Origin: Rubrivivax sp.
Lineage (GTDB): Bacteria; Pseudomonadota; Gammaproteobacteria; Burkholderiales; Burkholderiaceae
Reading direction: 5' to 3'
NCBI GenBank assembly: GCA_004211235.1
Contig: SEEY01000229.1
Location: 1-6,474 of the forward strand
DNA length: 6,474 nt
Made by a program: the position numbers and the translations under genes. Each line of letters opens with the position of its first letter. Position 1 is the first letter of the stretch. Of the stretch, positions 5,831 through 6,474 are shown one piece after another. The notes under the pieces were generated by a model. It did not search any database and was not told the DNA's origin. It worked only from the letters and a program-made list of their open reading frames with translations.

Positions 5831-6474
5831 TCAGAAGGCGGTCCACTCGGTGTCCGCACCCGTGCCTGCGGACTTCCGCGGCGTCGCGGCGAGCTGCGGC
5901 GGCTTCTTGCCGGCATTGCCGCCTGCTGGTCGAACGGCGGATGTGTTGCCGGTGTTCGCCTGTGTCCGTGCGGGTGCAGGACGAGAAGGCGCTGCGGCGC
6001 GCGGGGCGGCGTCCACCGCATGAACCCGGAAGGTGGCGACCGCCTCCGCCAGGCGACTGGCCTGTTCGTTCATGCTGGCCGCGGCAGCGGCGGACTGTTC
6101 CACCAGGGCCGCGTTCTGCTGGGTCATCTGCTCGATCTCGGTCACGGCCTGGTTGACCTGGTCGATGCCGCCGGACTGCTCGGTCGCCGCGGCGCTGATC
6201 TCGCCAATGATGTCGGTGACCCGCTGCACGCCGGAGACGATCTCCTTCATGGCCAGCCCGGCTTCCTGCACCAGGCGCGTGCCGCCTTCGACCTTCTCGG
6301 CCGACGTGCCGATCAGGACCTTGATTTCCCGGGCAGCCTCGGCGGAGCGCTGCGCAAGGCTGCGGACTTCGCCGGCCACGACTGCGAAGCCGCGGCCCTG
6401 TTCTCCGGCGCGTGCGGCCTCCACGGCGGCGTTGAGCGCCAGGATGTTGGTCTGGAAGGCGATGCCGTCGATGA
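5831..6474 (-). CDS. Methyl-accepting chemotaxis protein, C-terminal signalling part
   Basis: The visible 213 residues are the cytoplasmic end of a chemoreceptor; the sensor domain, membrane segments, HAMP and first methylation helix lie beyond the right window edge. The fragment starts at the hairpin tip, [19 protein letters not shown] followed by [20 protein letters not shown], the near-invariant region that binds CheA and CheW. The descending helix lines up without gaps with E. coli Tsr ([42 protein letters not shown]), placing it in the 36-heptad class; the NEQASRL region corresponds to the C-terminal methylation helix. After it come about 57 residues rich in Ala, Pro, Thr, Gly and Arg (disordered linker), ending in EWTAF, which fits the xWxxF pentapeptide that tethers CheR and CheB in receptors such as Tsr (NWETF). 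It is upstream of, and codirectional with, the porin gene, 128 bases away. The ligand cannot be told because the sensor domain is not in the window. Confidence 0.98.
   Translation of the reverse strand, partial: IDGIAFQTNILALNAAVEAARAGEQGRGFAVVAGEVRSLAQRSAEAAREIKVLIGTSAEKVEGGTRLVQEAGLAMKEIVSGVQRVTDIIGEISAAATEQSGGIDQVNQAVTEIEQMTQQNAALVEQSAAAAASMNEQASRLAEAVATFRVHAVDAAPRAAAPSRPAPARTQANTGNTSAVRPAGGNAGKKPPQLAATPRKSAGTGADTEWTAF

Noticed and set aside
5218..6021. 267-residue minus-strand frame spanning the porin/chemoreceptor gap
   Set aside because: It overlaps two well supported genes in another frame and is Arg/Pro-rich without motifs.

Overview
The window (about two-thirds G+C or more by eye, with strong G/C preference at third codon positions) looks like chromosomal DNA of a betaproteobacterium, most likely order Burkholderiales and perhaps a Comamonadaceae-like lineage. 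This rests on the gene content (kynB-kynU-kynA in one run, a branched-chain-amino-acid-type ABC binding protein, a Tsr-class chemoreceptor, a trimeric-type porin ending in Phe) and on base composition. It is inference; no rRNA or other taxonomic marker is present. All protein genes fit the same codon style, and I see no insertion sequence, integrase, tRNA, CRISPR array or other sign of recent transfer.

Left half, plus strand (1-3561). The window opens inside a gene for a periplasmic solute-binding protein of a LivK-type ABC transporter. After a 93-base gap comes a complete kynurenine-pathway operon: kynB (arylformamidase), kynU (kynureninase) and kynA (tryptophan 2,3-dioxygenase). Consecutive genes overlap by four bases (ATGA, then GTGA), so they are probably translated in a coupled way. 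In reaction order KynA oxidises L-tryptophan to N-formylkynurenine, KynB removes formate to give kynurenine, and KynU cleaves that to anthranilate and alanine. Catalytic and metal- or cofactor-binding residues can be placed in all three. The upstream binding protein may feed the pathway, but its ligand cannot be read from the sequence.

Right half, minus strand (6474 down to 3584). Reading leftward: the C-terminal signalling part of a methyl-accepting chemotaxis protein ending in an xWxxF tether peptide; a complete outer-membrane porin; a 133-residue exported protein resembling only part of a PstS phosphate-binding protein; and a 131-residue helical protein I do not recognise, which converges on kynA. 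The porin and the PstS-like gene are 11 bases apart and very likely cotranscribed. A perfect 11-bp stem-loop sits between the PstS-like gene and the 131-residue gene. The joint occurrence of chemoreceptor, porin and half-size binding protein is the most interesting part of the window, suggesting a sense-and-take-up module whose ligand is unknown.

No stretch longer than 300 bases lacks a gene; the largest gap is the 128 bases upstream of the porin. The window is mostly ordinary metabolism and envelope biology, and I found no strong case for a wholly new system.
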